From CAMDPA01 sp963825625 (GTDB lineage Bacteria > Pseudomonadota > Alphaproteobacteria > Rhizobiales > Hyphomicrobiaceae): a DNA stretch of 64,000 nucleotides. Positions within the stretch are counted from its first letter, which is position 1, and each line of letters opens with the position of its first letter. The notes beneath the pieces were generated by a model, which saw only the letters and a program-made list of their open reading frames with translations, was not told where the DNA came from and ran no database searches. Below are positions 24,772 through 33,943 of this stretch, piece by piece. The DNA is taken from contig CAWGUF010000002.1 in assembly GCA_963825625.1 (NCBI GenBank), positions 1 to 64,000 on the forward strand, given 5' to 3'. Made by a program: the position numbers and the translations under genes.

Positions 24772-25485
24772 TTATCCTTGCCTGCATAGCAGTCGGGGCT
24801 GGCGGAACACTGCTCGTTCAAAAACTGCTGCGATCTGGAGACAGACCGATCTTCGTTGCGGCATCGGTACTTGACGCCCGTGCTTATCAATCGGCAGGCC
24901 GTAGTTGAACTGCCGCCGGATCATGTCAAATTCCGTCTCGTCGCCTGGGTTGGCAGCATTCTGACGGTCTGCCTTGTCCTGCTTGGATTCCTTTGGCGAA
25001 CCAACAAGCGGCGATTGCTTCCAGTCGTCACCGACCTTCGGCACTTCACCTTCCAGCGGCACCGCCTGCGGCTGATTGCGCGATGCGGGAACAGCCGCTG
25101 CGTTCACATCTTCTGACGTCATTAATTGCGTGTCGGGCGGCACGGCACCCGGCGCAAGCAGATCCTCGACGGTAAGCGACTTCATCACGTCAGCCAGCTT
25201 GTCAGGGCGCATCGTCGGCGGAACCCAGACGGAATGAGACCCAAACCACCCTGACGATTGCTGGGCAATCCCGCCATAGGTGATCTTTCCATCGGTCGAC
25301 TTGTTCTGGCCGATGACCTCCCGCAATCCCTCTTTCCATTTCACCGCATTGGCAGATGCGCCGCCCTCCGCGACATTGACTAGTGCAGCGCACCTGACGT
25401 TTGGTACCCGCGTGCGGCTGGCCTGGAAACCAAACGTCAGGTGCAGATGCTGCACTAAAATCATAAACTTGCTAGTGTTCCTCAT
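24772..25485 (-). pseudogene. remnant of a large phage-like protein, reading into a repeat
   Basis: The first ~40 codons of this frame lie inside the twin-hairpin repeat at 25380-25549 and are not real coding sequence. The next ~130 residues look like the C-terminal part of a very large protein: NKSTDGKITYGGIAQQ, GWFGSHSVWVPPTMRPDKL, then a low-complexity charged linker. That pattern recalls the ends of giant virion-associated proteins of phages (recalled from memory, low certainty). After about residue 190 it loses order. The repeat probably marks the breakpoint that removed the rest. Confidence 0.4.
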
Positions 25486-25549
25486 GGTTCTGACATTTGC
25501 TTTCGGATTCGCCGCACGCGGGTATCAAATGTCAGAACCGGAACACTAG
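25380..25549. repeat. twin-hairpin repeat, copy 1
   Basis: Hairpin A (25380-25458) starts CTAGTGCAGC and pairs with GCTGCACTA, continuing into CACCTGACGTTTGG / CCAAACGTCAGGTG; the 3' arm has an extra AGAT bulge. Hairpin B (25472-25549) runs from CTAGTGTTCC to GGAACACTAG with GGTTCTGACATTTG / CAAATGTCAGAACC inside; here the 5' arm has a 4-base bulge TCAT. The hairpins are joined by an AT-rich linker. Total 170 bases. Confidence 0.85.
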
Positions 25550-25737
25550 TGAGCAAGTCTGCTCGTGGAGGCACAGGGCCGCTCATTGCGTTGACAACGC
25601 AGCGCCTGTAATCAACAAGCACCATGTAAGAAGCAGACGGTTAGCTCCCGCAAAGCGGGTACAATAGCGGGTACAAAGCACCGATAATCGAGCAGTCTCG
25701 ACCAATAAGAACGAAAAATCAAAGAGTTAAAATCTGG
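25550..25737. other. leader region of trpG
   Basis: About 190 bases. It includes a CCCGCAAAGCGGG mini-hairpin and two GCGGGTACAA words near 25652-25676. No trpE and no leader peptide rich in Trp codons are visible. Confidence 0.4.
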
Positions 25738-26346
25738 ATGCTCATCCTGATCGATAATTACGACAGCTTCACCTATAATCTCGTCCACTATCTGGGAGAG
25801 CTGGGCCACAGCTGCGAGGTCTATCGCAATGACACGATCTCGCCGGCAGAGATTTTAGCGGCAGGCCCCAAAGCGATCGTCTTGTCGCCTGGCCCCTGTA
25901 CGCCCAACGAAGCCGGCATCTGCCTCGACCTCATCGCCGCCGCCGGCGGGCGCATACCAATCCTCGGCGTTTGCCTCGGCCACCAGTCGATCGGCCAGGC
26001 CTACGGCGCCAGGATCGTGCGCGCGCCGTCACCGATGCATGGAAAAGTGTCGGCCATCAGCCATTCCGGCAGCGGCTTGTTCAATGGCCTTCCGGACCCG
26101 CTCAAGGTGACGCGCTATCACTCGCTTGTCATCGAGCCCGATAGCCTGCCCGACGCGCTGGAGGTGACCGCCCGCACTGACGACGGCATCATCATGGCCG
26201 TTGCGCACAAGTCGGAGCCGGTTCACGGCGTGCAATTCCACCCTGAGAGCATCGCCACCGAGGCAGGCCACCCCCTTCTCGCGAATTTTCTCGAGCTCGC
26301 CGGGCTCGAGCCAAAGAGCCGGCACGCCCCTCAAAAAACCGACTGA
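25738..26346 (+). CDS. trpG: anthranilate synthase component II (glutamine amidotransferase)
   Basis: A 202-residue class I glutamine amidotransferase. It shows LILIDNYDSFTYNLVHYL at the start, the oxyanion GPCTPNEAG, the nucleophile elbow LGVCLGHQSIGQ with the catalytic Cys, and the HGVQFHPESIATEAG block with His and Glu. It supplies ammonia to TrpE for anthranilate, and can serve PabB as well. It begins a trpG-trpD-(FGE-like)-trpC-moaC-moeA series on the plus strand; the trpE partner is not in the window. TrpD starts 27 bases after its stop. Confidence 0.93.
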   Translation: MLILIDNYDSFTYNLVHYLGELGHSCEVYRNDTISPAEILAAGPKAIVLSPGPCTPNEAGICLDLIAAAGGRIPILGVCLGHQSIGQAYGARIVRAPSPMHGKVSAISHSGSGLFNGLPDPLKVTRYHSLVIEPDSLPDALEVTARTDDGIIMAVAHKSEPVHGVQFHPESIATEAGHPLLANFLELAGLEPKSRHAPQKTD

Positions 26347-26373
26347 CACCGACCCGGAAGGACCGCCAGAGAG

Positions 26374-27421
26374 ATGACGACCGAGACTGACGCCGAAGCA
26401 CTCAAGCCCTATCTCACCCGGGCCCTCGATGCCGCCTTGACGCAAAAGCAGGCCGAGGAGGCATTCGAGGTCATCATGTCGGGTCGCGCAACCGCCTCCC
26501 AGATCGGCGGCTTCCTGATGATCCTGCGCCTGCGCGGCGAATCCATAGAGGAAATTACCGGCGCCGCCACCATCATGCGGGCAAAGGCCCTGAAAGTGTC
26601 CGCCCCGCCCGGAGCCATCGACATTGTCGGGACCGGTGGCGACGGCCGCGGAACGCTCAACATCTCCACCGCCAGCGCCCTCGTCGTCGCCGGCTGCGGC
26701 GTACCTGTCGCCAAGCACGGCAATCGCGCGCAATCCTCCAAATCCGGCGCAGCCGATGCGCTCGGCATGCTTGGCGTCAACATCAACGCGCCCGTTCCCG
26801 TCATCGAGCGCTGCATCCGCGAGGCCGGCATCGGCTACATGAACGCCCCAAATCATCACTCGGCCACGCGGCATGTGCTGCCCGCACGCGTCGAGCTCGG
26901 CGTCAGAACAATATTCAATATTCTCGGACCGCTCACCAATCCCGCCAGCGTCAAGCGCCAGTTGACCGGCGTATTCACCCAGCATCTGGTGCGGCCGCTG
27001 GCTGAGACCCTGCGCGCGCTCGGCCTCGGAGAAGGCCTGGGTCGTTCATGGGATGGACCGTACTGACGAGATATCCATTGCCGGCCCCACCTATGTCGCA
27101 GCCCTGGAAGACGGCGAGGTTCGCGAGTTCGAGGTCAAGCCGGAGGACGCCGGGCTCCCCGAGCACCCGCTCGGCCGTATCCTTGGCGGCGCACCGGAAG
27201 AGAACACCGCAAAGATCCGGCGGCTGCTCGCCGCTGAGACCGCGCCGGACGTGGTTGCCTTCCGGGATGCTGTACTGCTCAACGCCGCGGCCTCCCTCAT
27301 CATCGCCGGTCGAGTGGCAACATGGACCGACGGCGTCGCGATGGCCCGGCGCTCGATCGACGAAGGCGCCGCAAACGCGACACTGGCTCGCTTGGTAGAA
27401 ATATCCAACCAGCCCGGCTGA
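26374..27421 (+). pseudogene. trpD: anthranilate phosphoribosyltransferase, one frameshift
   Basis: TrpD transfers phosphoribosyl from PRPP to anthranilate. The first frame (26374 to about 27028) holds AFEVIMSGRATASQIGGFL, the PRPP loop GTGGDGRGTLNIST, KHGNRAQSSKSGAADALG, and HHSATRHVLPARVELGVRTIFNILGPLTNP. One extra base in the run CTCGGCCTCGGAGAAGG moves the frame; the other frame then continues KAWVVHGMDRTDEISI and goes on to the normal C-terminus at 27421. All sequence on both sides is well conserved, so a recent indel or a sequencing error is more likely than long decay. Confidence 0.9.
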
Positions 27422-27445
27422 TGCCGTTCCGCTCCGGTCCCCGTC

Positions 27446-28321
27446 ATGAATGATATCCAGACACGTATTGCTGAACGGCGGCGCGGCAAGTCCAGCCGGC
27501 CCCACCTCCGCATCTTGTTTGGCGCCGTTTCAATGGCCGTTGCAGTGACTGCGTGCCTGGCCCTTCCGCTTGCGGCGCAGCCGGCCCCCGATGTTGCGAT
27601 GATCCAACTGAGGGGCGGTGTCTTTACGATGGGCTCGAGCGCTGGCCTCACCGACGAGCGCCCGGCCCATGCCGTCACGGTCAAGCCCTTCCTAATCGAC
27701 CAACGTCCAGCGACCAATGCGGAATTCGCAACGTTCCTCAATTCACTTGGCGGACGCACGTCGAATGCGCGCAACCAGCGTCTTTTCGATGACGACGACA
27801 CCGACGCCCGCATCCATCGCGACGGCGGCAATTGGCGTGCCGATCCAGGCTGGGAGCACATGCCAGCCATCGAGATGAGCTGGTACGGCGCTCGCGACTA
27901 CTGCGCGTGGGCGGGCAAGCGATTGCCCACGGAAGCCGAGTGGGAGTTTGCCGCACGCGGACCAGCCGGCCGCACATATCCCTGGGGCGAGCACAAGCCT
28001 GACAATACGCGGGCAAAATACGGCGGCGGTTGGAGCGATTTCGCCGCGGTTGGCTCATTCCCCAACGGGGCCACACCGGAGGGCGCGCTCGACATGGCCG
28101 GCAATGTGCACCAATGGACATCATCGATCGCCAAACCCTACCCCTATCGCAGCGACGACGGCCGCGAGCACCCCGATCGAGTAGCGGATCGCGTCACGCG
28201 CGGCGGCGCCGCCGATACAGGTGCTGCGACATTGCGGGCGGCCTGGCGCGGCGCAACCGTCTCCCGCAACCCGCGCGCCGGCCACCACAACATTGGCTTC
28301 AGATGCGCCCGAGATCTCTGA
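27446..28321 (+). CDS. formylglycine-generating-enzyme-like (SUMF1/FGE-sulfatase) exported protein
   Basis: A 291-residue protein with an N-terminal signal/membrane segment (FGAVSMAVAVTACLALPLAA) and a full FGE-sulfatase domain: GGVFTMGSSAGLTDERPAH, VTVKPFLIDQRPATNAEFATF, MPAIEMSWYGARDYCAWAG, LPTEAEWEFAARGP, DMAGNVHQWTSS and the C-terminal GFRCARDL. True formylglycine-generating enzymes have two active-site Cys near the end; here a single Cys lies in FRCARD, so it may be one of the many non-FGE members with an unknown binding or enzymatic role. It sits between trpD and trpC, which are usually adjacent, so it is an insertion in the operon. Confidence 0.85.
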   Translation: MNDIQTRIAERRRGKSSRPHLRILFGAVSMAVAVTACLALPLAAQPAPDVAMIQLRGGVFTMGSSAGLTDERPAHAVTVKPFLIDQRPATNAEFATFLNSLGGRTSNARNQRLFDDDDTDARIHRDGGNWRADPGWEHMPAIEMSWYGARDYCAWAGKRLPTEAEWEFAARGPAGRTYPWGEHKPDNTRAKYGGGWSDFAAVGSFPNGATPEGALDMAGNVHQWTSSIAKPYPYRSDDGREHPDRVADRVTRGGAADTGAATLRAAWRGATVSRNPRAGHHNIGFRCARDL

Positions 28322-28370
28322 CAGCGCACGGTTAACAGCAGGATGGCGGAAACGGTCATCATCTGTCACG

Positions 28371-28539
28371 CTAGTGTAGCGCACCCGACGTTTGGTACCC
28401 GCTTGGCGCTCGCCTCGAGACCAAACGTCAGGTGCAAAAGCTACACTAGAAACATAATCTTGCTAGTGCTCCTTATGGTTCTGACATTTGCTCTCAATGG
28501 TGCGGAACCGGGAATCAAATGTCAGAACCGGAGCACTAG
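28371..28539. repeat. twin-hairpin repeat, copy 2
   Basis: Hairpin A (28371-28449) runs from CTAGTGTAGC to GCTACACTAG with a 3'-arm bulge AAAA. Hairpin B (28463-28539) runs from CTAGTGCTCC to GGAGCACTAG with a 5'-arm bulge TTAT. Relative to copy 1 the stem tips differ by paired changes (GTGTAGC/GCTACAC for GTGCAGC/GCTGCAC; GTGCTCC/GGAGCAC for GTGTTCC/GGAACAC), so pairing is kept. Confidence 0.88.
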
Positions 28540-28706
28540 TGAGGCGTCGCGCCTGACGTTTGGCACCCGGTTTCTGCTGGGCTCGAAACCAAACCTCAGG
28601 TGCAAAAGCTATACTAGAAACAAAGTGTTGCTAGTGTTCCTGATGGTTCTGACATTCGCTATCGGATTGGCCGCACGGCCAGGCAAATGTCAGAACCGGA
28701 ACACTG
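28536..28706. repeat. twin-hairpin repeat, copy 3 (in tandem, mosaic)
   Basis: It shares its first CTAG with the end of copy 2. Hairpin A (28536-28617) has a 5' arm CTAGTGAGGCGTCGCGCC that does not pair at its tip with the 3' arm TGCAAAAGCTATACTAG, while the inner stem CCTGACGTTTGG / CCAAACCTCAGG still does. Hairpin B (28631-28706) is intact (CTAGTGTTCC / GGAACACTGG, bulge TGAT). The odd 5' tip equals the arm of hairpin B in the fourth element at 59.8 kb. Confidence 0.82.
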
Positions 28707-28739
28707 GCGCCATGCCCCGCGACCGCTTATGTTCCCGCA

Positions 28740-29541
28740 ATGACTGACATCCTCGCCAAAATCACCGCCTATAAACGCGACGAGATCGCGCTGGCCAAAT
28801 CCCGCCGCAACCAATCCTCCACAGAGGCTGCCGCGCGCGAGGCGCCGCCGGTCCGCGGTTTCGCCGATGCCCTGGCCACGCGCATCGCGGCAGGCCGCTT
28901 CGCGCTGATTGCCGAGATTAAGAAGGCATCGCCCTCCAAGGGGCTGATCCGTGACGATTTCGATCCGCCCGCGCTGGCCGCCGCCTACGAGGACGGCGGC
29001 GCGGCCTGCCTGTCGGTGCTCACCGATGCCCCCTCGTTCCAGGGCGCGCCCGAGTTTCTGACGCCAAGGCGCGCGCCGCCTGCCGGCTGCCGGCGCTGCG
29101 CAAGGATTTCATGATCGACCCCTATCAGGTGGCGGAGGCGCGCAGCTGGGGCGCCGACTGCATCCTCATCATCATGGCACAGATCGACGACGCACTGGCT
29201 GGCACCCTCGCCGCCGAGGCGCAACGCTGGGGCATGGACGCCATCGTCGAGGTCCATGACGAGACCGAGCTCGAGCGTGCATTGCGCTTGCCGTGCCGGC
29301 TGATCGGCATCAACAATCGCAATCTGAAGACATTCGAGACGACGCTTGCCACCACCGAGCAGCTGGCGCCGCAGGTGCCCGACGATCGCATCGTCATCGG
29401 CGAGAGCGGCATCTTCACGACACGACGATCTGCAAACGGCTGTCCAAGGCCGGCGTCAATGCCTTCCTCGTCGGGGAAAGCCTGATGCGCCAGCCGGATG
29501 TCGCTGCTGCCACGCGCAAACTACTGGGAGACAAGGCTTGA
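28740..29541 (+). pseudogene. trpC: indole-3-glycerol phosphate synthase, several frameshifts
   Basis: TrpC closes the indole ring of indole-3-glycerol phosphate. The first frame (28740 to about 29060) gives ILAKITAYKRDEIALAK, FALIAEIKKASPSKGLIR with the catalytic Lys and Glu, and CLSVLTDAPSFQGAPEFL. A second frame then carries LPALRKDFMIDPYQVAEA, ADCILIIMAQ, and LIGINNRNLKTFETTL up to VIGESGIFT. Two further small shifts near 29420-29435 lead to LSKAGVNAFLVGESLM and the end at 29541. Conservation is high in all parts. The stop overlaps the TTG start of moaC. Confidence 0.88.
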
Positions 29542-30036
29542 GTGGAAAGCTGTCCCATCTCAACGACCGCGGCGAAGCCCGCATGGTCGACGTCTCCGAC
29601 AAGGCCGTGACGCATCGCACCGCCGTCGCCGAAGGCTTTGTCGCGCATGCGCCCCGAGACGCTGGCGCTGGTGGAGACGGGCGAAGCCAAGAAGGGCGAC
29701 GTGCTCGCGACCGCACGCATCGCCGGCATCATGGCGGCCAAGCGCTGCCACGAGCTGATCCCGCTGTGCCATCCGCTGCCGGTGACCAAGGCGACGGTGG
29801 ATTTCGAGCTCAGCCGTGCGCCGGTCGGCATCCGTGTCACGGCGGAGGTGCGCTGCACGGGCCAGACCGGTGTCGAGATGGAAGCCCTGACGGCCGTATC
29901 GGTTGCCTGCCTCACGATCTACGACATGCTGAAAGCGGCCGAGAAAGGCATGACGATCTCCGACATCAAGTTGCTGGAGAAAACCGGCGGCCGATCCGGC
30001 CACTATCAGGCCGACGATCAGGACGCCAACCGATGA
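29538..30036 (+). pseudogene. moaC: cyclic pyranopterin monophosphate synthase, one frameshift
   Basis: MoaC converts the 3',8-cyclo-GTP product of MoaA to cyclic pyranopterin monophosphate in molybdenum cofactor synthesis. The start is a TTG overlapping the trpC stop; the N-terminus reads KLSHLNDRGEARMVDVSDKA. An extra G near 29643 shifts the frame, after which RPETLALVETGEAKKGDV, AGIMAAKRCHELIPLCHPLP with catalytic-site residues, CTGQTGVEMEALTAVSVA and IYDMLKAAEKGM follow. The stop overlaps the moeA start as ATGA. The trpC-moaC-moeA order is typical of Hyphomicrobiales. Confidence 0.9.
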
Positions 30037-31244
30037 CGGACAAGCCGCTCAGCGTTGGGGAAGCCCTGTCGCGAATTCTCCAAGGCGTGGCTCCGCTCGA
30101 GGTGGAGCATGTGCCCATTGGCGCAGCTCACGGCCGCACGCTGGCCGAACCGCTGTCCGCGCGCCTGACACAGCCCCCCTTCAACGCCTCGGCGATGGAT
30201 GGCTACGCCGTGCTGGCCGCCGACGTCGCTCAAGTCCCTGCCCGCTTGACCGTGATAGGAGAGTCCGCAGCCGGTCGCGGGTTTCGCGGCCGCGTCGGCC
30301 AGGGCGAGGCCGTCCGCATATTCACAGGAGCACCGGTCCCCGAGGGCGCCGACGCCATCGTGATCCAGGAGGATACCAAGCGGGAGGGCGACAGCGTCAT
30401 CGTCCAGGACGGCAGCATCGATCCAGGTTACGTCCGCAAATTGGGCTTTGATTTCCGCGAGGGCCAGACGCTTCTCCACCCAGGCCGCCGCCTCAATGCG
30501 CGCGAGATCACGCTGGCTGCCGCGATGGGTTATGGCGAGGTGCCGGTCCACCGGCAGCCGCGCGTTGCGCTGCTGGCGACCGGCGACGAGCTGGTCTTGC
30601 CGGGCATCGCGCCGGCGCAGGACCAGATCATTTGCGCCAACCCGTTTGGCATCGCGGCCATGGTGGCCGGCGCCGGCGGCGTGGCACAGCAATTGGGCAT
30701 CGCCGCTGATACCCGGGCCGCCCTCAAGGACAAGCTGACCTTGGCCAAGGACGCAGATGTCGTCGTAACCATTGGCGGCGCCTCGGTCGGCGATCACGAT
30801 CTCGTCGGCCCCGTATTGGGCGAGCTCGGCATGGCCCTCGATTTCTGGAAGATTGCCATGCGTCCCGGCAAACCGCTCATGCACGGCTCTTTGGGCACGC
30901 AGCGCATTCTTGGCCTGCCAGGCAACCCCGTCTCATCCCTCATATGCACACGCGTCTTCATGATGCCACTCATCCGCCGGCTTGCCGGCCTGGATGACAC
31001 CACCTTCGCCCGACGCACAGCCAGGCTGACAGCCGCCATGCCTGCCAACGGACCGCGCCAGCACTACGCACGCGCGATAGTGGAAACCGGACCGCACGGC
31101 GAGACGCTCGTTCAACCGGCCCGTTCACAGGACAGCTCCCTGATGTCTGTGCTGGCTGATGCCAACGCACTCATCGTGCAACCCCCGCACTCCCCTGCCT
31201 GGCCAGCCGGCACGGAGGTCGAGGTCCTGCTGATGGACTTCTGA
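30033..31244 (+). CDS. moeA: molybdopterin molybdenumtransferase
   Basis: A 403-residue MoeA, which inserts molybdate into adenylylated molybdopterin. It shows the N-terminal linker domain, NASAMDGYAV, the GEAVRIFTGAPVPEGADAIV block, GRRLNAREITLAAAMG, the MoCF domain GDELVLPG .. DVVVTIGGASVGDHD, KIAMRPGKPLMHG and LGLPGNPVSSL, and domain IV to the end. It is intact, unlike its two upstream neighbours, and overlaps moaC by four bases. In related genomes lexA often follows; here a convergent gene does. Confidence 0.94.
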   Translation: MTDKPLSVGEALSRILQGVAPLEVEHVPIGAAHGRTLAEPLSARLTQPPFNASAMDGYAVLAADVAQVPARLTVIGESAAGRGFRGRVGQGEAVRIFTGAPVPEGADAIVIQEDTKREGDSVIVQDGSIDPGYVRKLGFDFREGQTLLHPGRRLNAREITLAAAMGYGEVPVHRQPRVALLATGDELVLPGIAPAQDQIICANPFGIAAMVAGAGGVAQQLGIAADTRAALKDKLTLAKDADVVVTIGGASVGDHDLVGPVLGELGMALDFWKIAMRPGKPLMHGSLGTQRILGLPGNPVSSLICTRVFMMPLIRRLAGLDDTTFARRTARLTAAMPANGPRQHYARAIVETGPHGETLVQPARSQDSSLMSVLADANALIVQPPHSPAWPAGTEVEVLLMDF

Positions 31245-31301
31245 CGAATGGACTTCTGACAGTAAGCAGCAATTGGCCCGGTTCAATGCCCGACCGGCGC
31301 C

Positions 31302-31907
31302 TCAACGCGTGCTGGCCGACGGCCGATAGTCCTTGGCCCACATTTCCATCGTTCCGACGCCCTGAAAGTTGCGGTAATCGAGCTTTCCGATCCGCCGCTC
31401 GAACGCCAGCGGCTCGACCGGCTGCGCCAGCAGCCATTCGGTGCGTCCCGCCCCAGCGGTGTCGATACTGAGCTTGAAGTGGAAATCACCACCCTCGAAG
31501 TCCAGAATCCGCGCGACCTCCTCGCCAACGCGCGGGAAGAACTGCACCGCGTCCGTGTAAGAGGTCTTTCCGGCCAGTGCCACTGGCGCGAACGGCCTTG
31601 GCGGCTTCTGCCCCCACGTCCCCAACCGCGCGGAATAGAAGAGCTTCTTCTGCTTCGTGCGGGGATTTTCCACCTCGAGCGTCATCGACAGAACAGTACC
31701 CGACCGCGCTCCGCCATTCGCAACCGTCAGCGGCACGATAAACACCTCGAACGGCGACTCCGGCCTGTCCGGATCGGTATATTCCAGCTGCGGCGGCACA
31801 TAGATCGCAAGCTGCGGAGAGCGCAGCGTCAACTCATAAAGGCTCATTCCGGAAACGCATAGCGCCAGCAGCGACATCAGAACGGTAACGATGCTGGGAG
31901 CGCGCAT
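31302..31907 (-). CDS. exported or membrane-anchored protein of unknown function
   Basis: A 201-residue protein with one N-terminal hydrophobic helix (IVTVLMSLLALCVSGMSLYE) that is probably an uncleaved anchor. The rest is a beta-rich periplasmic domain (LRSPQLAIYVPPQLEYTD, FIVPLTVANGGARSGTVLSM, TLEVENPRTKQKKLFYSA) that looks like an immunoglobulin-type fold seen in proteins of polar or lipid transport. I do not recognise the family. It stands between moeA and bioA on the minus strand with no obvious operon partner. Confidence 0.75.
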   Translation of the reverse strand: MRAPSIVTVLMSLLALCVSGMSLYELTLRSPQLAIYVPPQLEYTDPDRPESPFEVFIVPLTVANGGARSGTVLSMTLEVENPRTKQKKLFYSARLGTWGQKPPRPFAPVALAGKTSYTDAVQFFPRVGEEVARILDFEGGDFHFKLSIDTAGAGRTEWLLAQPVEPLAFERRIGKLDYRNFQGVGTMEMWAKDYRPSASTR

Positions 31908-32043
31908 TGGGAACCCTCACCTTGAAATGGCGTACCCATCTGTCTGACCGCCGATCGAGACCAAAAATGGACACCAACATCGAAAACGAAACGATTGCGA
32001 TATCATTCCCCGCACGGCACCCGCAACGCGCCAACGCTTGGCC

Positions 32044-33353
32044 CTATCCGACCAGCTCCGAGATCGCGCCGTAAACCAGATCCAGCTCGCCGCCTGTTAT
32101 GCAATAGGGCGGCATCACATAGATGGTGTTGCCCAGCGGCCGAAGCAGAAGCCCACGCTCTACGAATCCCGCACCGAGCTTCGTCCCCACGTCCGCCAGA
32201 TATCCGCCGTCAGCCACCCTGACGTCGAGCGCCGTGATCGTGCCTGCCTGACGCACACTGCCAAATCGCGCGTCGGAATGAAACGCTATCAAGCGCTTTG
32301 ACTGCTCAGCCGCCAGGCTGGCGATACGATCTGCCACCGGCTCCTCGCGCCAGATCGCGAGATTGGCCCGTGCCGCAGCGCAGGCGATCGGATTTGCCGT
32401 ATACGAACTAGAATGAAAGAACGTCCGCGTACGATCGTTGCGAGTAGTGCGCCTCGAAAATCTGCGACGTACACAACGTGACCGCCAGCGGAATGAGACC
32501 GCCCGTGATCCCTTTTGCCACGCACAGAATGTCGGGTGATAGTCCGGCTTGCTCGCAGGCAAACAAGGTGCCCGTGCGGCCGAACCCCGTCATCACTTCA
32601 TCCGCGATGAACAGTACACCGTGCTGTCTGCAGATTCGCGCCATCTCCGCCAGGACAGCCGCATCGTAGACCAGCATGCCGCCCGCCCCCAGGATCAGCG
32701 GCTCGACGAGAAAAGCCGCAACGTCACCGCATCGGCACTGGACCTCCAGCGCATCGTAGGTCTGCTGCTCGGCCCCGCGATCGGGAAACGGGATGCGACC
32801 GACGTCGAACAGCAGCGGCTCATAGGCCTGGTTGAAGACACCACGCGCACCAGCCGACATCGCCCCGATCGTGTCGCCGTGATAGCCGTGCTCGAGCGCC
32901 AGGATGCGGGTCCGCGGGATCGCCCAGGTTGCGCCAGTAGCCCAGCGCCATCTTGAGCGCGACCTCGACGGCCGTTGATCCGCTGTCTGAGAAGAACGCA
33001 TGTGCCAGACCGGCCGGCGCCATCGAGATCAGATCGGCAGCGACCGTCTCGGCCGGCTCGTGCGTCAGGCTGGCGAAGATCACCTGGTCGAGACGCTCCG
33101 CCTGCTGCTGCACCGCCGCCACGATACGCGGATGACAATGGCCGTGCGTGACCACCCACCACGACGATATGGCATCGAGAATACGCCGCCCATCCGCGGT
33201 CTCCAGCCACGCCCCGGCTGCCCGCTCGACGACCGGGAAATCGTCGATCAGCGCGTGCTGCGCGAAAGGATGCCAGACCGGACTTGAGCGGGGACGCGTG
33301 AAGTGAAGCCTATCCCAGGAAGTCGCCGACGTCGAAGCCGGCGGCAAACGCAC
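32044..33353 (-). pseudogene. bioA: adenosylmethionine-8-amino-7-oxononanoate aminotransferase, frameshifted
   Basis: BioA makes 7,8-diaminopelargonate with SAM as amino donor. Frame 1 (from about 33353) has PVWHPFAQHALIDDFPVV, RILDAISSWWVVTHGHCHP and LAHAFFSDSGSTAVEVALKM. A shift near 32918 leads to ILALEHGYHGDTIGAMS, FLVEPLILGAGGM, VLFIADEVMTGFGRTGTLF and DILCVAKGITGGLIPLA with the PLP lysine. A second shift near 32445 leads to FFHSSSYTANPIACAAA and the C-terminus. The true start may lie further up, at an ATG overlapping the bioD stop, through a further shift near 33310. Last gene of the bioBFDA cluster. Confidence 0.88.
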
Positions 33354-33380
33354 TGGCCAGCGCCTTCCGATTGAGCGGCC

Positions 33381-33943
33381 TCAGCATGCTCCAGCCTGCC
33401 CAGGCGCACGCACCCGGCCAAGCTCGCAGATCGTTGCTTCGACGTCCGGCTCCGCATCTCCGATGAACGCCACGCCATGCACCGGCACCCGGCGGCGACG
33501 CAATGCTTCAACGGTCAGCAGCGTGTGGTTTATCGTGCCCAGCGAGGTCCGTGCACACACGATCACCGGCACTTCCCAGCTGGCAAACAGGTTGATCTGC
33601 ATGAGATGTGCCGACAGCGGCACCAGGACGCCGCCCGCCCCCTCGATCGACCAGCGGCCGGTCCACGATCGGCAGGTCGAGCCCGAGCCGCGTGATCTCG
33701 GTATTCTCTGCCGCTGCGGACAGATGCGGCGAGGCCGCCATCTTCAGCTTGCGAGCCTCCGGCAATATCCGCGCCCTTGGCAGCCCGCTCAGTTTCAGCA
33801 CCGTCTCCGAATCGGTGCCATCCGCCGATGCCCGCCTGCACCGGCTTCCAGTAGTAGCCGTCGAGTGCGGCCACGAGCGCGGCCGCAAAAACGGTCTTGC
33901 CGACATCGGTATCCGTACCCGTCACGACGAAAGCGACGCTCAT
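33381..33943 (-). pseudogene. bioD: dethiobiotin synthetase, frameshifted
   Basis: BioD closes the ureido ring of dethiobiotin with ATP and CO2. The start is clear: MSVAFVVTGTDTDVGKTVFA with the P-loop and YYWKPVQAG. After a shift near 33820 the frame gives SETVLKLSGLPRARILPEA, and after another near 33665 it gives GAGGVLVPLSAHLMQINL, VIVCARTSLGTINHTLLT and the end. All blocks are conserved. The ATG at 33943 overlaps the bioF stop (33940-33942). Confidence 0.85.

Noticed and set aside
25640..25690. tRNA-like or attenuator structure before trpG
   Set aside because: Only a 5-bp stem; no tRNA consensus, no Trp-rich leader peptide and no T-run.
29346..31244. Apparent 632-residue protein ending as MoeA
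   Set aside because: The first 230 codons are out-of-frame trpC and moaC sequence joined by chance; MoeA starts at 30033.
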